A stretch of DNA of 64,000 nt from Streptomyces sannanensis (GCF_039536205.1 NZ_BAAAYL010000001.1:1240001-1304000), one strand, 5' to 3'; positions 16,871 through 25,886 are shown, counted from the first letter of the stretch. Notes: generated by a model not told the origin, from the sequence alone. Numbers and translations are program-made.

Positions 16871-18415
16871 TCAGTGCTCAACGCCCTCCTCGAGCTTCTG
16901 GCCGCGCAGCAGGAACCAGGCCGCGACCGCCGTCGCCAGCAGCACCACCGCGCCCACGCCCGACGCGAGCCGCAGACCCTCGACGAACGCCTCCTGTGCC
17001 GCGCCCACGAGCTCCGCGCCGCTCCGCGCGGGCAGCGTGGCGGCGGCCTCGAACGCGCCGCCCAATGATTCGTGCGCGGCGGCCGACGCATCGGCCGGTA
17101 TGCCCGCCGGGGTCGCGAAGTCGCGGTAGACACCGGTGACGACGGAGCCGAGCAGGGCGATGCCGAGCGCCGCACCGAGTTCGTACGCCGTCTCCGAGAC
17201 CGCGGAGGCCGCGCCGGCCTGCTCCTTGGGCACGCTGGACAGGATGATGTCCGCGGTGACGGTGAAGGAGAAGCCCGCCCCGATACCGACGACCAGCAGG
17301 ATCGTGCCGAGCACCGGGTACGCGGTGGACTGGCCGATCATGGTCAGCGCGGCGAGTGCCACACCGACCGCCGCGAGTCCGCCGGCGACCACGGCGCGTA
17401 CGGAGTAGCGGCGTGCGGCCGTACCGGCGATCAGACCCGTCGCCGCCGCGCCGACAGCGGCGGGCAGTTCGGCGAGTCCCGCCTCGAGCGGCGCCCTGCC
17501 CTGGACCAGTTGCAGGAACTGGGACAGGAAGAAGACCAGGCCGGACAGACCCAGGATGGTCAGCAGATCCGCCAGCACCGCGGCGGAGAGGCCGCGGTGC
17601 CGGAACAGCCTCATGTCCAGCAGCGGCGTGGGCAGGGTCAGCTGCCTGCGTACAAAGCCGTAGAGCGCGGCCGCACCGGTCAGTGCCGTGGCCGCGGCCA
17701 CCGTGCTCGGCCCGTGTGTCGCCGTCTCCTTGACGGCGTAGACGACACCGATCATTCCGATGAGGGACAACAGGACGCTGATCAGATCCCACGGTCCGCG
17801 CCGGGGGTTCCTGGACTCGGGGATCAGCTTGGCGCCCACGACGACCAGAACGGCCATCACCGGCAGGTTGATCAGGAAGACCGAGCCCCACCAGAAGTGC
17901 TCCAGCAGGAAGCCGCCGACCATCGGACCCACGGCCGCGCCCGCGGACGCCATGGCGCCCCAGATGCCGATGGCGAGACTGCGCTCCTTCGAGTCGTGGA
18001 AGATATTGCGGATCAGCGCCAGGGTGGACGGCATCAGCGTCGCGCCGGCGACGCCGAGCAGCGCCCGGGCGAGGATCATCATCTCGGGGCTGGTGGCGTA
18101 CGCGTTGAGGACGGACACCGCGCCGAACGCGACGGCGCCGGTGAGCAACAGCTTCTTGCGGCCGATGCGGTCACCGAGGCTGCCCATGGAGACGAGCAGG
18201 CCTGCGATGACGAACGAGTAGACGTCACCGATCCAGAGGAGCTGGGTGCCGGACGGCTTCAGGTCCTCGCTGAGGAAGGGGGTCGCGAGGCCGAGTACGG
18301 TGGCGTCGACAGCCACCAGAAGTACGGCCAGGACGAGTACGACAAGTGCCGGCCAGCGGCCCGGCCGGTACACGGTGGTGTCCGCCCCGGTCGTGCGCTG
18401 GGCGGTACTGGTCAT
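16871..18415 (-). CDS. MFS drug efflux transporter, DHA2 (14-TMS) type
   Basis: 514 residues with about 14 membrane segments. Family motif A is GSLGDRIGRKKLLL, and the first helix carries VAVDATVLGLATPFL, characteristic of EmrB/QacA drug:proton antiporters. It starts three bases beyond the stop of the TetR gene on the same strand, so the two form a regulator-pump operon. A palindrome upstream of tetR is a likely operator. Probable role is export of a toxic hydrophobic compound; the substrate is not predictable. Confidence 0.92.
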   Translation of the reverse strand: MTSTAQRTTGADTTVYRPGRWPALVVLVLAVLLVAVDATVLGLATPFLSEDLKPSGTQLLWIGDVYSFVIAGLLVSMGSLGDRIGRKKLLLTGAVAFGAVSVLNAYATSPEMMILARALLGVAGATLMPSTLALIRNIFHDSKERSLAIGIWGAMASAGAAVGPMVGGFLLEHFWWGSVFLINLPVMAVLVVVGAKLIPESRNPRRGPWDLISVLLSLIGMIGVVYAVKETATHGPSTVAAATALTGAAALYGFVRRQLTLPTPLLDMRLFRHRGLSAAVLADLLTILGLSGLVFFLSQFLQLVQGRAPLEAGLAELPAAVGAAATGLIAGTAARRYSVRAVVAGGLAAVGVALAALTMIGQSTAYPVLGTILLVVGIGAGFSFTVTADIILSSVPKEQAGAASAVSETAYELGAALGIALLGSVVTGVYRDFATPAGIPADASAAAHESLGGAFEAAATLPARSGAELVGAAQEAFVEGLRLASGVGAVVLLATAVAAWFLLRGQKLEEGVEH

Positions 18416-18417
18416 TT

Positions 18418-18963
18418 CTACACGCTCCGTCGTGCTCCGCCGAGCAGCAGCTCGGCGATCATGTATGTGAAGTCCTTCTTGGCCACCCGACCGTCCATCA
18501 CGGCCCAGGCACAGCTGCCGATGAGCCCGTACAGGGCCTCGGTCAGCCAGCCCGGCGAGAGGTCGATCCGGAACTCGCCCTGCTCCTGACCGCGCCGGAA
18601 CAGCGCCGACACGCGGGCGTCCAGCCGGGCCCAGCCCTCGTTGATCTCGTCGCCCTCGAACAGCTGGTTCTCGGTGACGAGGAACGCGAGCAGCTCGGCG
18701 CCCGGCTCCATCTCGGCGATCAGCCGCCGCAGTGCGTCGTCCGCCGGGCCTTCGTCGAGCCGGGCCCGGTCGAGGGCCGCCTCGCACTCCTCGATGCCCA
18801 GGTCCTCGAGCGCCTTGACCAGCGCATCCCGCCCGGCGAAGTGCCGGTGCAGCGTCGCGCGGCCGATGCCGGCGGCTCTGGCGACCTCGTCCATGGTGGC
18901 GGTCGACTTGCGGGCGAGGAGGGCTGCAGCGGTGCGCAGCACCTGTTCACGATCCATGGCCAT
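18418..18963 (-). CDS. TetR-family transcriptional regulator
   Basis: 181 residues. The N-terminal helix-turn-helix is DEVARAAGIGRATLHRHFAG, the classic TetR form, followed by an all-helical ligand domain. It is co-transcribed with the downstream MFS pump and has an inverted repeat 18 bp upstream of its start, so autoregulation and control of the pump are likely. In-frame starts at 18978 (ATG), 18963 and 18957 are all possible; I used 18963 because it leaves the operator outside the coding sequence. Confidence 0.9.
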   Translation of the reverse strand: MAMDREQVLRTAAALLARKSTATMDEVARAAGIGRATLHRHFAGRDALVKALEDLGIEECEAALDRARLDEGPADDALRRLIAEMEPGAELLAFLVTENQLFEGDEINEGWARLDARVSALFRRGQEQGEFRIDLSPGWLTEALYGLIGSCAWAVMDGRVAKKDFTYMIAELLLGGARRSV

Positions 18964-18981
18964 GAGACGAGCATACATCAA

Positions 18982-19001
18982 ATGAGACTTAAATGTCTCA
19001 T
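18982..19001. promoter_or_regulatory. Probable TetR operator
   Basis: ATGAGAC-N6-GTCTCAT, perfect 7-bp arms in an AT-rich stretch directly upstream of tetR. It probably overlaps the promoter of the tetR-MFS operon. Confidence 0.75.
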
Positions 19002-19017
19002 ATGAAATGGCGATGCC

Positions 19018-20397
19018 TCACTCAGGAATCGAAGAAGGTGACTCTTCCGGTGTGCCGGAACGGTCGTCCCGGCCACGCAGGTCACCGGCTGTCTCCAGCG
19101 TCGTCCCACGGGTCTCCGGCAGCCGGACGAGGAAGACGACCGCGGCCGTGGCCTCCAGGGCGACGATGTAGTAGGCCAGCAGCAGAGGACGGTCGTGGGC
19201 GATGCTCCAGGTGGCGATGAGGGGCGCGCTGCCGCCGAAGACGGTGACGGCGAGGTTGTACGCGACGCCGACGCCCGAGGTCCGGATGCCGGTGGGGAAC
19301 AGCTCGCAGAACACCGCGGCGGCGTTTCCGTAGGTGAGTGCCAGCAGCACGTTGCCGACCACCGCGACCAGCAGGTAGCCGGCCGGACTCGGATGCTGCA
19401 GCAGGCGCAGCATGGGGTACGCGAGGACGGCGAAGCCCAGGGCCTCGGCGATGATGAGAGGCCGTCGGCCGGTCTTCCGGTCCGAGACCGCACCGACCAG
19501 CGGCAGTACGAGCACGAAGGCCGCCAGCGCGACGGCGTTCAGGGCCAGACCGGTCTTGAGCGGGAAACCGGAGACCAGGTTCGCGTAGGTGGGCAGGAAG
19601 ACCTGCCAGGTGAAGAACGTGACCTGGCTGAACTGAATCACGATCACCAGGAGCAGGCTTCGCCGGTGCAGTGTGAGGGCTGTCCACAGCGGCCTGCGCT
19701 CGACCCGGCCCGAGGCCTGCAGCCCGGTGAAGAGCGGACTTTCCGGTACGGCCTGTCGCAGGTGGACACCGTAGAGGCAGAGGACCGCGCCGATCAGGAA
19801 CGGCACCCGCCACCCCCAGTCGGCCAGCATCTGCTTGGGGAGCACGGTGGTGAGCACCGTCGAGACCAGTGTGGCGGCCAGGATGCCGAGACCGGCGGTC
19901 ATGTACTGGGCGGCGCCGGCCGAGGCCCGGCGATCGGGCGGGGCGTGTTCGACGATGAACGCGGAGGCGGCCTGGAACTCGCCGGAGTTGGAGACGTTCT
20001 GAGTGGCGCGGCCGAGCACCAGGCAGACCGGCGCCAGCGCCCCGATGGTGCGGTAGGAGGGCGACAGACCGATGAGCAGCAGGCCCGATCCCATGATGAA
20101 CAGGCTGAGCGAGAGCAGTTTGCGACGGCCGTGCCGATCCCCGTAGGGCGACAACAGCATCGCGGCGACGGGGCGCACCACGAAGGCGACGCCCACCACG
20201 AGCCCGTAGGTGTAGAGCAGCGCGAACGCCTTGTTGCTGGTGGGGAAGAACTGCTGGGCGAAGACCGGGGCGAGCAGGGAGTAGATCGTCGCGTCGTAGT
20301 ACTCGATGAGGTTGCCGATCGCCCCCGCCCGGATCGCCTTGCGGGAGCGGGGGGACGCGGTGGAGAGGTCCTGCGGGGGCGTGAAGGGCGCGGACAA
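19018..20397 (-). CDS. MFS transporter, metabolite:H+ symporter (MHS) type
   Basis: 459 residues with 12 predicted membrane helices. The N-terminal sequence AGAIGNLIEYYDATIYSLLA and the loop GDRHGRRKLL are typical of the MHS subfamily (ShiA, ProP, citrate and dicarboxylate carriers). It is the last gene of the 29-19 kb operon, 40 bp after the P450 gene. In that context it could import a precursor, such as shikimate-like acids handled by ShiA relatives, or export the product. Substrate is inference. Confidence 0.88.
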   Translation of the reverse strand: MSAPFTPPQDLSTASPRSRKAIRAGAIGNLIEYYDATIYSLLAPVFAQQFFPTSNKAFALLYTYGLVVGVAFVVRPVAAMLLSPYGDRHGRRKLLSLSLFIMGSGLLLIGLSPSYRTIGALAPVCLVLGRATQNVSNSGEFQAASAFIVEHAPPDRRASAGAAQYMTAGLGILAATLVSTVLTTVLPKQMLADWGWRVPFLIGAVLCLYGVHLRQAVPESPLFTGLQASGRVERRPLWTALTLHRRSLLLVIVIQFSQVTFFTWQVFLPTYANLVSGFPLKTGLALNAVALAAFVLVLPLVGAVSDRKTGRRPLIIAEALGFAVLAYPMLRLLQHPSPAGYLLVAVVGNVLLALTYGNAAAVFCELFPTGIRTSGVGVAYNLAVTVFGGSAPLIATWSIAHDRPLLLAYYIVALEATAAVVFLVRLPETRGTTLETAGDLRGRDDRSGTPEESPSSIPE

Positions 20398-20437
20398 TAC
20401 GGCTCCAGGGGTGCGGGGGCGTCAGGCCGCGCGCGGT

Positions 20438-21637
20438 TCACCAGGCGACGGGCAGCGCAGCCATTCCGTGCAGGCGTGGTGCGTCCTTCCAGACGACGTC
20501 CGGCTCGGCCGCGGCGAGCCGTAGCTCCGGAAAGCGGGAGAGCAGGGAGGAGAGAGCGACCTGGAACTCGGTCCTGACCAGGTGACGCGCCAGGCAGCGG
20601 TGGATCCCGGCCCCGAAGGCGAGGTGGGGGTTCTCGGGGCGCCCCAGATCGAGACGGTCGGGATCGGCGAAGACGGCGGGGTCCCGGTTGGCGGCGTTGA
20701 CCGAGACCACCACGGGATCACCGGCGCGCATGGTCACCCCGGACAGGGTGATGTCCTCCGTGGCGATGCGCAGGTGACCGTCCTTCTGCACCAGATGCCA
20801 GCGCAGCATCTCCTCCGCCGCCACGGGCACCGATTCCGGGTGACGCCGAAGCCGTGCCCACTGGCCGGGGTGGCGCAGCAGGTTCTCCACGGCGGCGGTG
20901 ACCAGGGAGGTCTGTGTGGTGTGGCCGATGAAGACGATGGCGATGCCGAGCCCGATCAGCTCCGGCTCGCTCAGTGCGCCCTGCTCGTCGCGGGCTTCGA
21001 CCAGGGCACTGAGCAGGTCGTCGCCCGGCGAAGCCCGGCGCTCGTCCATCGCCCGGGCGATGTAGTCCCGCATCTGCCGCTGAGCCTCGACGATCTCGTC
21101 AGCAGGCCCTGCGCCGGTGGCCGTGGCGATCAGCGCCAGGATGGGGTCGACGTCCTCCTCCGGCAGCCCCATCGCGGCGCACATCACCAGGTGCGGCAGC
21201 GGCGCGGTGACAGCGGACACCAGGTCGGCGGGGGCGCCCGCCTTGGCCATCTCGTCCAGCAGCCGGTCCACCACCTGCTGGACGAGCGGCCTCAGCCGCT
21301 CGACCTGGTGCGCGCTGAAGGCCAGGGCCACGAGCTTGCGCAGCCGGGCGTGGTCGGGCGGATCGCTGTGCCTCATATGGACGACGTCCGGCGGCTTCGA
21401 CGGTACGGAGGTCAGGCTCGGCAGGCCGGGCATGTCCGTGCCGGCCGAACTGAACCGCTGGTCGCTGAGGACCTGCCGGACGTCCTGGTGCCTCGTCACC
21501 AGCCAGGCGTGGTGTCCGCTGGGCAGCACGACGCGGGAGACCGGCTCCTCCTGCCGCAGCCGGGCGAGCTGGGAGTACAGCTCGGGCGGGTCGGTGAAGG
21601 GGAACGGGAAGGGGCTCGCGGCGTGGTCGTCTGCCAT
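20438..21637 (-). CDS. Cytochrome P450 with non-canonical I-helix
   Basis: 399 residues, a soluble bacterial P450. The heme-binding loop is FGAGIHRCLARHL with the ligand Cys, the ExxR motif is EEMLR, and the K-helix region is intact. The oxygen-activation motif, usually AGxET or AGxDT, reads FIGHTTQT here, so the acidic residue before the conserved Thr is replaced by Thr. The segment SDPPDHARLRKLVALAFS is canonical. Part of the minus-strand operon, 20 bp after the flavoprotein gene. The unusual I-helix may mean altered proton delivery. No ferredoxin gene is adjacent. Confidence 0.92.
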   Translation of the reverse strand: MADDHAASPFPFPFTDPPELYSQLARLRQEEPVSRVVLPSGHHAWLVTRHQDVRQVLSDQRFSSAGTDMPGLPSLTSVPSKPPDVVHMRHSDPPDHARLRKLVALAFSAHQVERLRPLVQQVVDRLLDEMAKAGAPADLVSAVTAPLPHLVMCAAMGLPEEDVDPILALIATATGAGPADEIVEAQRQMRDYIARAMDERRASPGDDLLSALVEARDEQGALSEPELIGLGIAIVFIGHTTQTSLVTAAVENLLRHPGQWARLRRHPESVPVAAEEMLRWHLVQKDGHLRIATEDITLSGVTMRAGDPVVVSVNAANRDPAVFADPDRLDLGRPENPHLAFGAGIHRCLARHLVRTEFQVALSSLLSRFPELRLAAAEPDVVWKDAPRLHGMAALPVAW

Positions 21638-21657
21638 CTCGTGGATCCCTTTCGGGT

Positions 21658-22869
21658 TCAGGGCTTGTGGAACGACGGGTCGTGTGCGAGGCCCAGCGCC
21701 GCCCGGCCCACGGAGGCCAGGATGTGGTCGTCGTTGTCGTGCCGCTGGTAGAAGGTCAGGTCGCGCAGGATGCGTTCCACCGGTGCGGGCCGGACCAGGC
21801 TGCGGGCGCCGCAGGCGCGGATGCAGTGGTGCAGGGTCTCCTCGGCCAGATGCTCGATCACATGCCGGGCCCGGCTGCCGGCGATCCGGGCCTCGCCGAT
21901 CCGTCCCTCGTCCCACAGGGCGGCCACATGACGCAGCCACAGCCGGGCGGTGTCGACGTTGACCGCCATGCTCCCGACCCGCTGCTGGACATGCGGGTCA
22001 CCGGTCTTGCCCTGGTGCTCCAGATACCCGAGGGCGTACCGGTAGGCGGCCTCGGCAGCCCCCAGGAAGCTGGCGGCGTAGTGCGGGACGAAGGCACTCT
22101 GCCAGTGACCGGCGAGATAGCTGCCGGGCTCGCCGATGAGCTGGTCGTGGGGGATGAAGGTGTCGTCGAAGCGCACGACATGGCTTGCGGTGCCGCGCAT
22201 CCCGACCGGATCCCACCAGGAGGTGTCCACGCTCAGGCTGGGATCCGTCAGATCACAGGCCAGCATGAGCAGCCCGTCGGCGGCCCCCGAGGCGGAGTGC
22301 CGGGCGCCGCCGGGGCCGGCCGGGTCGACGAGCAGGATCGCCCAGCGGGCCCCGGTGGCGCTGGTGGCGAAGGCCTTGGTGCCGTTGAGGATCCAGCCGC
22401 CTTCGGCCGCTGCCACCGTGGTGCCGAACGTGCGGACCTCGCCGGGCTTGGGGGCCTGGGGCTCGCCGCTCCAGGCCACCCAGATCTCCCCGCGCTCGAC
22501 GACGCCTTCGAACCAGCGCCGCTGCTGCTGCTCGTTGCCGAGGGCGTCGATCAGCACCAGTGAGTTGGCGTGGCCTTCCCAGCAGCGGGCCAGCGACAGA
22601 TCGGCCTCGGCCAGGCGTGTGGTCATCTCCCACAGCGGCAGTGTGTTGCGCTGCTGCGGGCCGAAGCCGAGGCCGCCGTACGGCCGGGGCACCGCCGCGC
22701 CCAGCAGACCTGCGGCGAACAGGTCGTCGAAGTCCTCGGTGGGGAAGGCGGCCGAGCGGTCATAGCCGTCGGCCCGGCCGGCGAAGACATCGTGGGCCAG
22801 GACGTCGGTCTTCTGAAGGGCTGTCGGTTCGCCGGCGACGGTACGGCCGGACGCGAGGTTGGTGATCAT
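21658..22869 (-). CDS. Acyl-CoA dehydrogenase-like flavoprotein, catalytic Glu apparently replaced
   Basis: 403 residues with the ACAD fold: an N-terminal helical part with GLLGAAVPRPYGGLG, a middle beta domain (GWILNGTKAFATSATGA), and a C-terminal helical bundle. In dehydrogenases the C-terminal catalytic motif is YEGT; the matching position here reads FYQRHDNDDH, with no Glu. This resembles flavin-dependent monooxygenases of the DszC-like type more than true dehydrogenases, an inference from manual alignment. Its start overlaps the stop of the preceding gene (ATGA). Likely an oxygenating or hydroxylating enzyme of the operon's pathway. Confidence 0.85.
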   Translation of the reverse strand: MITNLASGRTVAGEPTALQKTDVLAHDVFAGRADGYDRSAAFPTEDFDDLFAAGLLGAAVPRPYGGLGFGPQQRNTLPLWEMTTRLAEADLSLARCWEGHANSLVLIDALGNEQQQRRWFEGVVERGEIWVAWSGEPQAPKPGEVRTFGTTVAAAEGGWILNGTKAFATSATGARWAILLVDPAGPGGARHSASGAADGLLMLACDLTDPSLSVDTSWWDPVGMRGTASHVVRFDDTFIPHDQLIGEPGSYLAGHWQSAFVPHYAASFLGAAEAAYRYALGYLEHQGKTGDPHVQQRVGSMAVNVDTARLWLRHVAALWDEGRIGEARIAGSRARHVIEHLAEETLHHCIRACGARSLVRPAPVERILRDLTFYQRHDNDDHILASVGRAALGLAHDPSFHKP

Positions 22870-23297
22870 GCCTTCGGCGGTCCTTCGGGACGGTAGAAGT
22901 GGTTGCGGTACGTCGCGTTGGCCTCCGGATCCTCCGGGTGGGAGGTGTAGACGTCGATCACCAGCAGGCCCCGGTTCAGGTAGCCGCAGAGGAAGACCTC
23001 CCGGGAGCGTGTGCCCGGGAGGCGCGTGCCCGCCGTGAAGAAGCCGAAGATCTCGTCGCTGTCGGCCGAGCGTGCCAGTGGAGTGGCCTCGATGGGGGAC
23101 CACTCCCCTTGCCCCTCCTCGGCGTGGGTGAACCGCAGCCACAGCCGTCCCCCCTCGAGCTCTGCCTCCGCCACGGCGATGCCGGTCGCGGGCTCGAAGT
23201 TGACCCACCGTCCGGTGATCGGCAGGACGTCGAAGGTCACCGGCGCCTGTGCCGCGCCGAACCTGTCCCGTTCGCGGCTGATACCGGGTGCTGTCAT
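22866..23297 (-). CDS. Small protein of unknown function, relative of its neighbour
   Basis: 143 residues, soluble and rich in aromatic residues. The pattern is GRWVN near residue 30, EWSPIEATPL in the middle and YRNHFYR near the C-terminus. The adjacent 133-residue protein shows the same order (GTWLN, DWGEVPAVLF, LTREFFHR), so the two look like diverged duplicates. A compact beta-barrel such as a lipocalin-like fold is plausible but not shown. It overlaps both neighbours by four bases, so it is translationally coupled in the operon. No catalytic motif recognised. Confidence 0.8.
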   Translation of the reverse strand: MTAPGISRERDRFGAAQAPVTFDVLPITGRWVNFEPATGIAVAEAELEGGRLWLRFTHAEEGQGEWSPIEATPLARSADSDEIFGFFTAGTRLPGTRSREVFLCGYLNRGLLVIDVYTSHPEDPEANATYRNHFYRPEGPPKA

Positions 23298-23695
23298 GAC
23301 TGCCCCCCGATCCGGTGGAAGAACTCACGGGTCAGGTAGTCGGCGCGCCCACTGCCGTCCCGGAAGGCGGTGGAGACGACGGTGGCCAGAATCCCGAACT
23401 TGTGGGTACCGGCGATCACCGTGCGCAGGAAGCCGAGGTCGAACTCCGCCGTGAACGCCGGACCGACCCTGGGGTCGGCGCCCGCCCCGAACAGGACGGC
23501 GGGCACCTCGCCCCAGTCGCGTTCGTCGGGGCTGCCCGTACCGAAGGCCCGTACCCGGAGTCCGCCGTCGTGCTCGGTCACGGCGATGCGCAGGATGCCT
23601 CCGGACGCTCCGTGGTCGGTATTGAGCCAGGTGCCGACCAGTGGCTTCGGGTCGAGCTCCGATGATGTGGCGATCTTGGGATGTCCCGTCATCAC
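23294..23695 (-). CDS. Small protein of unknown function, relative of its neighbour
   Basis: 133 residues. GTWLNTDHGASGG near the N-terminus, DWGEVPAVLFGAG in the middle and YLTREFFHR at the end parallel the next gene. No signal peptide or membrane segment. Two consecutive ATG codons are available as start. Starts 20 bp after the AroD/AroE-like fusion gene. The two paralogues could form a heterodimer that binds or shapes a pathway intermediate; this is inference from their coupling. Confidence 0.8.
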   Translation of the reverse strand: MMTGHPKIATSSELDPKPLVGTWLNTDHGASGGILRIAVTEHDGGLRVRAFGTGSPDERDWGEVPAVLFGAGADPRVGPAFTAEFDLGFLRTVIAGTHKFGILATVVSTAFRDGSGRADYLTREFFHRIGGQS

Positions 23696-23715
23696 GCCTC
23701 CCTGGGGTGGTGGGA

Positions 23716-25215
23716 TCAGATCGGTTCGGCGGGGCAGAGCGTGCTGTCGTGCCCCGAGGCGGCCCGGATCAGGGTGCGGGCCGTGCCCGCGGGCATCTCG
23801 TACCCGGTCAGCAGCCTGAACTGCTCGTGTACCTCTATGAGCAGCACCTCCCGTCCGTCGATGGCGGGCAGCCCGCGGGCGCGGGCCGCGGCCATCAGCT
23901 CGGTGGGCTTCTCCCCGTATACCAGTTCCAGCACGGCGGTCCCCGGGTCGGCGGCGGCGACCGGGAACGGGGGGTGGTCGGCCAGCGGAGTGGCATGCAC
24001 CAGCAGGGAGTGCCCCCGCACGGAGAATCGGGAGAGCGGCACGAAGGACAGGCCCGTCATCCTGGCCGCCCGCAGGCCACGGTCCGGGCTGCGATTCACC
24101 AGCGTCACCCGGGCACCGGCCTGACGCAGCGCCAGGGCGACGGCCCTGCCGGCGCCCCCGCAGCCCACGACGGCCGCGCTGCGCCCGGCCGGGTCGAGCC
24201 CGGCCGCGGCCAGGGCGCCCAGCACGCCCGCGATGTCCGTGGTGTCGGCCCGCCAGCGGCCGTCCGCCGTATACAGCACGTTCGCCGCCCCGGCTTCGTG
24301 TGCGGCCGGGGACGCCTCGTCGGCCAGGGCCAGGGCGTCCTCCTTGTGCGGGGCGATCACCGTCAGTCCGCGCAGCGGCAGACCTGCCCGCACCCCGAGC
24401 GCCTGTGTCGTCCGCAGCAGGCGGGGCACCGAGTCGGTCGGGAACGGCAGGTAGAGCGCGCGCAACCCCAGCTTGCGCAGCGCAGTGTTGTGCAGCCGGG
24501 GAGAGAGCGAGCGGCCGGGGGACACTCCGGCGATGCCGTAGAGGCAGTCCAGCTCCGGCAGCGCGGGCAGACCGTAGTCCATGACGAGCTGACGCAGGCT
24601 CGGCATTCCGGCCGGTCCGGACTCGCCGACGCGGCCGAACATCACGGGTGCTCCCAGCCAGGGGGCCAGGACGCGGGTCCAGATCCCGGCCGGGCCGGAG
24701 CCGAAAGCTGTCACATCGGAGCGTCCGAGAGCGCTGAGCATCAGCGGTGCCGATACGCCTGCCGCCCTACCGGGGGCCGGCTCGAGCAGATACAGCGCCG
24801 CCGGAACCTGCGCCATCGAGCCGAAGACCCGGCGCAGCCCGTCGGGATCGGTCTCCGGGCCGTGCCACGAGATGCGCCGCTGCTCCGGCGGGACGCCGGC
24901 CAGTACGTCCGGCGTCAGGTCATGGGGCCACTCGAGGTCGACCAGGTCGTAACTCCCGGCGGCGCGTACCAGCCTGACGGACCGCTCCGCCGTCCGGACG
25001 TGCTGACGGCCGCCGTGCCGACGGGTGCGCAGGCAGTAGGTCAACGACCCGGTGAAGTGCCTCCGCAGCCGGTGCGGGTCCGGATCACCGAGCAGGTCGG
25101 CGCGGACCTCCAGGCCGTCGGCGATCGGATCGATACCGCTCAGCCGGTCACTGCCGAGGTCGTCCGGAGAGGACAGGACGGCCACCAGCTCCGCCCGCCG
25201 CCCGCCTGGTCTCAT
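23716..25215 (-). CDS. Fused dehydroquinase-like and shikimate dehydrogenase-like protein
   Basis: 499 residues. Residues about 8-215 resemble type I 3-dehydroquinate dehydratase: GLEVRADLL (the E-x-R-x-D motif), the Arg in CLRTRRHGG, DLVDLEWP, and the catalytic-type His in ISWHG. The position of the Schiff-base lysine (PKIALMP in E. coli AroD) reads PAALYLLEP, so the lysine appears to be missing. Residues about 225-499 resemble AroE: GRSLSPRLHN for the substrate, LTVIAPHKEDA with the catalytic Lys, GCGGAGRAVALAL for NADP, and DTTD. The fusion order is that of plant DHQ-SDH. Starts with ATG overlapping the nitroreductase stop. A secondary-metabolic role on a quinate- or shikimate-like ring is likely; the reaction is unknown. 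Confidence 0.85.
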   Translation of the reverse strand: MRPGGRRAELVAVLSSPDDLGSDRLSGIDPIADGLEVRADLLGDPDPHRLRRHFTGSLTYCLRTRRHGGRQHVRTAERSVRLVRAAGSYDLVDLEWPHDLTPDVLAGVPPEQRRISWHGPETDPDGLRRVFGSMAQVPAALYLLEPAPGRAAGVSAPLMLSALGRSDVTAFGSGPAGIWTRVLAPWLGAPVMFGRVGESGPAGMPSLRQLVMDYGLPALPELDCLYGIAGVSPGRSLSPRLHNTALRKLGLRALYLPFPTDSVPRLLRTTQALGVRAGLPLRGLTVIAPHKEDALALADEASPAAHEAGAANVLYTADGRWRADTTDIAGVLGALAAAGLDPAGRSAAVVGCGGAGRAVALALRQAGARVTLVNRSPDRGLRAARMTGLSFVPLSRFSVRGHSLLVHATPLADHPPFPVAAADPGTAVLELVYGEKPTELMAAARARGLPAIDGREVLLIEVHEQFRLLTGYEMPAGTARTLIRAASGHDSTLCPAEPI

Positions 25216-25886
25216 GTGTGCCACTGGGTGTACTCCTCCAGGCGGGCCCTCGGCGGAACGAAGCGATTGACGGGGGCGGCCTCGTCCGGATATCCGGCAG
25301 AGACGGTGCAGGCGATCAGGCGGTCCTCGGGGATCCCGAGCTCCTTGCGCAGGATGTCGGCGTAGCGCGCGACGCTGAACTGCGGGCAGCTGCCGAGGCC
25401 CCGGGCGACCAGGCCCAGCATCATGTTCTGCAGAAAGCAGCCCAGCTCCAGGAAGGTGCCCGGTACGGCGTTGGCCGGCAGGTGGCAGACCAACGCGACG
25501 GGTGCGCCGTAGAAGCCGAGGTTGTCGCGCAGATGGGCACGCCGTGCCAGGTCGTCCGCGACGGCGACGCCCTTGGCGCGCAGCACGCCCGTTCCGGCCG
25601 ACCGGGCCCGTCGCTCGGCCGCCGGGTCGAGCGCGGGCGGGCGGTTGCGGTAGTCCGGCGACACGGGCTCGCCCCGGTCGAACGCCTCCCGCAGCCTGCG
25701 CACCAATGCCTCCAGACTTCGGCCGGTCACAACCGTGACCTGCCACAGCTGTGTGTTGCGGTTGGACGGTGCATGGCCGGCTGCCCGCAGTACGTCGGCC
25801 AGTAGACCGTGCGGGACGGCGTTGTCCAGGAAGGCGCGCTTGCAGTGGCGGTCCATGATCACTTGCAGGGAGTCATCCCCCGTCAT
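25212..25886 (-). CDS. Nitroreductase-family flavoprotein
   Basis: 224 residues. The N-terminal pattern MDRHCKRAFLDNAV and HAPSNRNTQLWQV, which bind FMN, and the C-terminal LGSCPQFSVARYADILRKELGIP place it in the FMN nitroreductase superfamily. It could reduce a quinone, enone or nitro group, or oxidise an intermediate with FMN. It ends in an ATGA overlap with the AroD/AroE-like fusion and begins eight bases after the phosphatase fusion gene. Function in the pathway is not known. Confidence 0.85.
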   Translation of the reverse strand: MTGDDSLQVIMDRHCKRAFLDNAVPHGLLADVLRAAGHAPSNRNTQLWQVTVVTGRSLEALVRRLREAFDRGEPVSPDYRNRPPALDPAAERRARSAGTGVLRAKGVAVADDLARRAHLRDNLGFYGAPVALVCHLPANAVPGTFLELGCFLQNMMLGLVARGLGSCPQFSVARYADILRKELGIPEDRLIACTVSAGYPDEAAPVNRFVPPRARLEEYTQWHT

